From the NCBI GenBank assembly GCA_028282625.1, contig JANQHP010000024.1, forward strand, positions 1 through 12,410: a stretch of DNA of 12,410 nt. The letters run 5' to 3'. The DNA comes from Rickettsiales bacterium (lineage in GTDB: Bacteria > Pseudomonadota > Alphaproteobacteria > Rickettsiales > UBA8987). A program made the position numbers and the translations under genes. The number at the start of each line of letters is the position of its first letter. The stretch's first letter is position 1. Positions 12,269 to 12,410 of this stretch are shown here, one piece after another. A model generated the notes under the pieces. The model was not told where the DNA came from, made no database searches, and was given only the letters and a program-made list of their open reading frames with translations.

Positions 12269-12410
12269 ATGGTAGATTTTCTGCAAGAAGTGCAAGAAGA
12301 GTGGCGGCGGGAGCGATGGGCGCGTCGTATCAAAGAAAACATGCCGCTGTTGGTAGGCTTTGCCTTGGCGATCCTGATCGGTACGGCAGCAGGCACCTGG
12401 TATAAAAACC
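12269..12410 (+). CDS. N-terminus of a single-pass membrane protein, TPR_21/YfgM-like (partial)
   Basis: Only the first 47 codons are in the window; the frame is open to the right edge. The start MVDFLQEVQEEWRRERWARR gives a charged cytoplasmic head. One hydrophobic segment (about 26-44, MPLLVGFALAILIGTAAGTW) follows, then WYKN. The motif of an acidic pair, RRER and a lone transmembrane helix resembles the alphaproteobacterial tetratricopeptide-like proteins encoded before bamB and der, related to YfgM, which help periplasmic folding and outer-membrane assembly. The TPR region lies outside, so the family call is provisional. A weak AAGG (12262-12265) lies before the ATG. It is divergent from aceB. 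Confidence 0.65.
   Translation, partial: MVDFLQEVQEEWRRERWARRIKENMPLLVGFALAILIGTAAGTWYKN

Overview
The window reads as chromosomal DNA of a Gram-negative proteobacterium, most likely an alphaproteobacterium. It encodes TrmFO, the folate/FAD-dependent tRNA U54 methyltransferase; an alphaproteobacterial-style SecB; class II fumarase; malate synthase A; and, at the right edge, the start of a single-pass membrane protein resembling the YfgM-like/TPR_21 proteins that often precede BamB and Der. I cannot name the genus. Protein-family calls rest on remembered motifs, not on a search.

Left part (1-4307): two tRNA-Gly genes (CCC, cut by the left edge, and GCC) lie on the minus strand on either side of a two-gene plus-strand operon, pirin plus nitroreductase. 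Next comes a divergent pair, an XRE-type regulator (minus) and trmFO (plus). Their shared intergenic region carries two separate perfect inverted repeats, each placed over one promoter.

Middle (4304-7051): a small 85-residue protein converges on trmFO with overlapping stop codons. Across a 291-bp AT-rich gap a 515-residue protein of unknown function is transcribed away from it. The large protein has no cysteine and a glycine-zipper-like central region. The two promoters have the same unusual layout. secB follows the large gene and has a perfect 7-bp-arm palindrome in its leader.

Right part (7121-12410): fumC (minus) is divergent from tRNA-Leu(CAA), with back-to-back promoters. Downstream of the tRNA is a segment with few genes (8793-10444): one unknown 200-residue protein behind a leader of four consecutive hairpins, then nearly 700 bp packed with dispersed-repeat-type palindromes. 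Malate synthase (minus) and the membrane protein (plus) are divergent, and their predicted promoters overlap at the -35 box inside an 8-bp inverted repeat.

Functionally, fumarase (TCA cycle) and malate synthase (glyoxylate shunt) both produce malate. TrmFO and the tRNAs serve translation. SecB and, if correctly identified, the TPR_21-like protein serve export and envelope biogenesis. The most novel material is the 515/85-residue pair, the 200-residue orphan with its structured leader, and several intergenic regulatory architectures.
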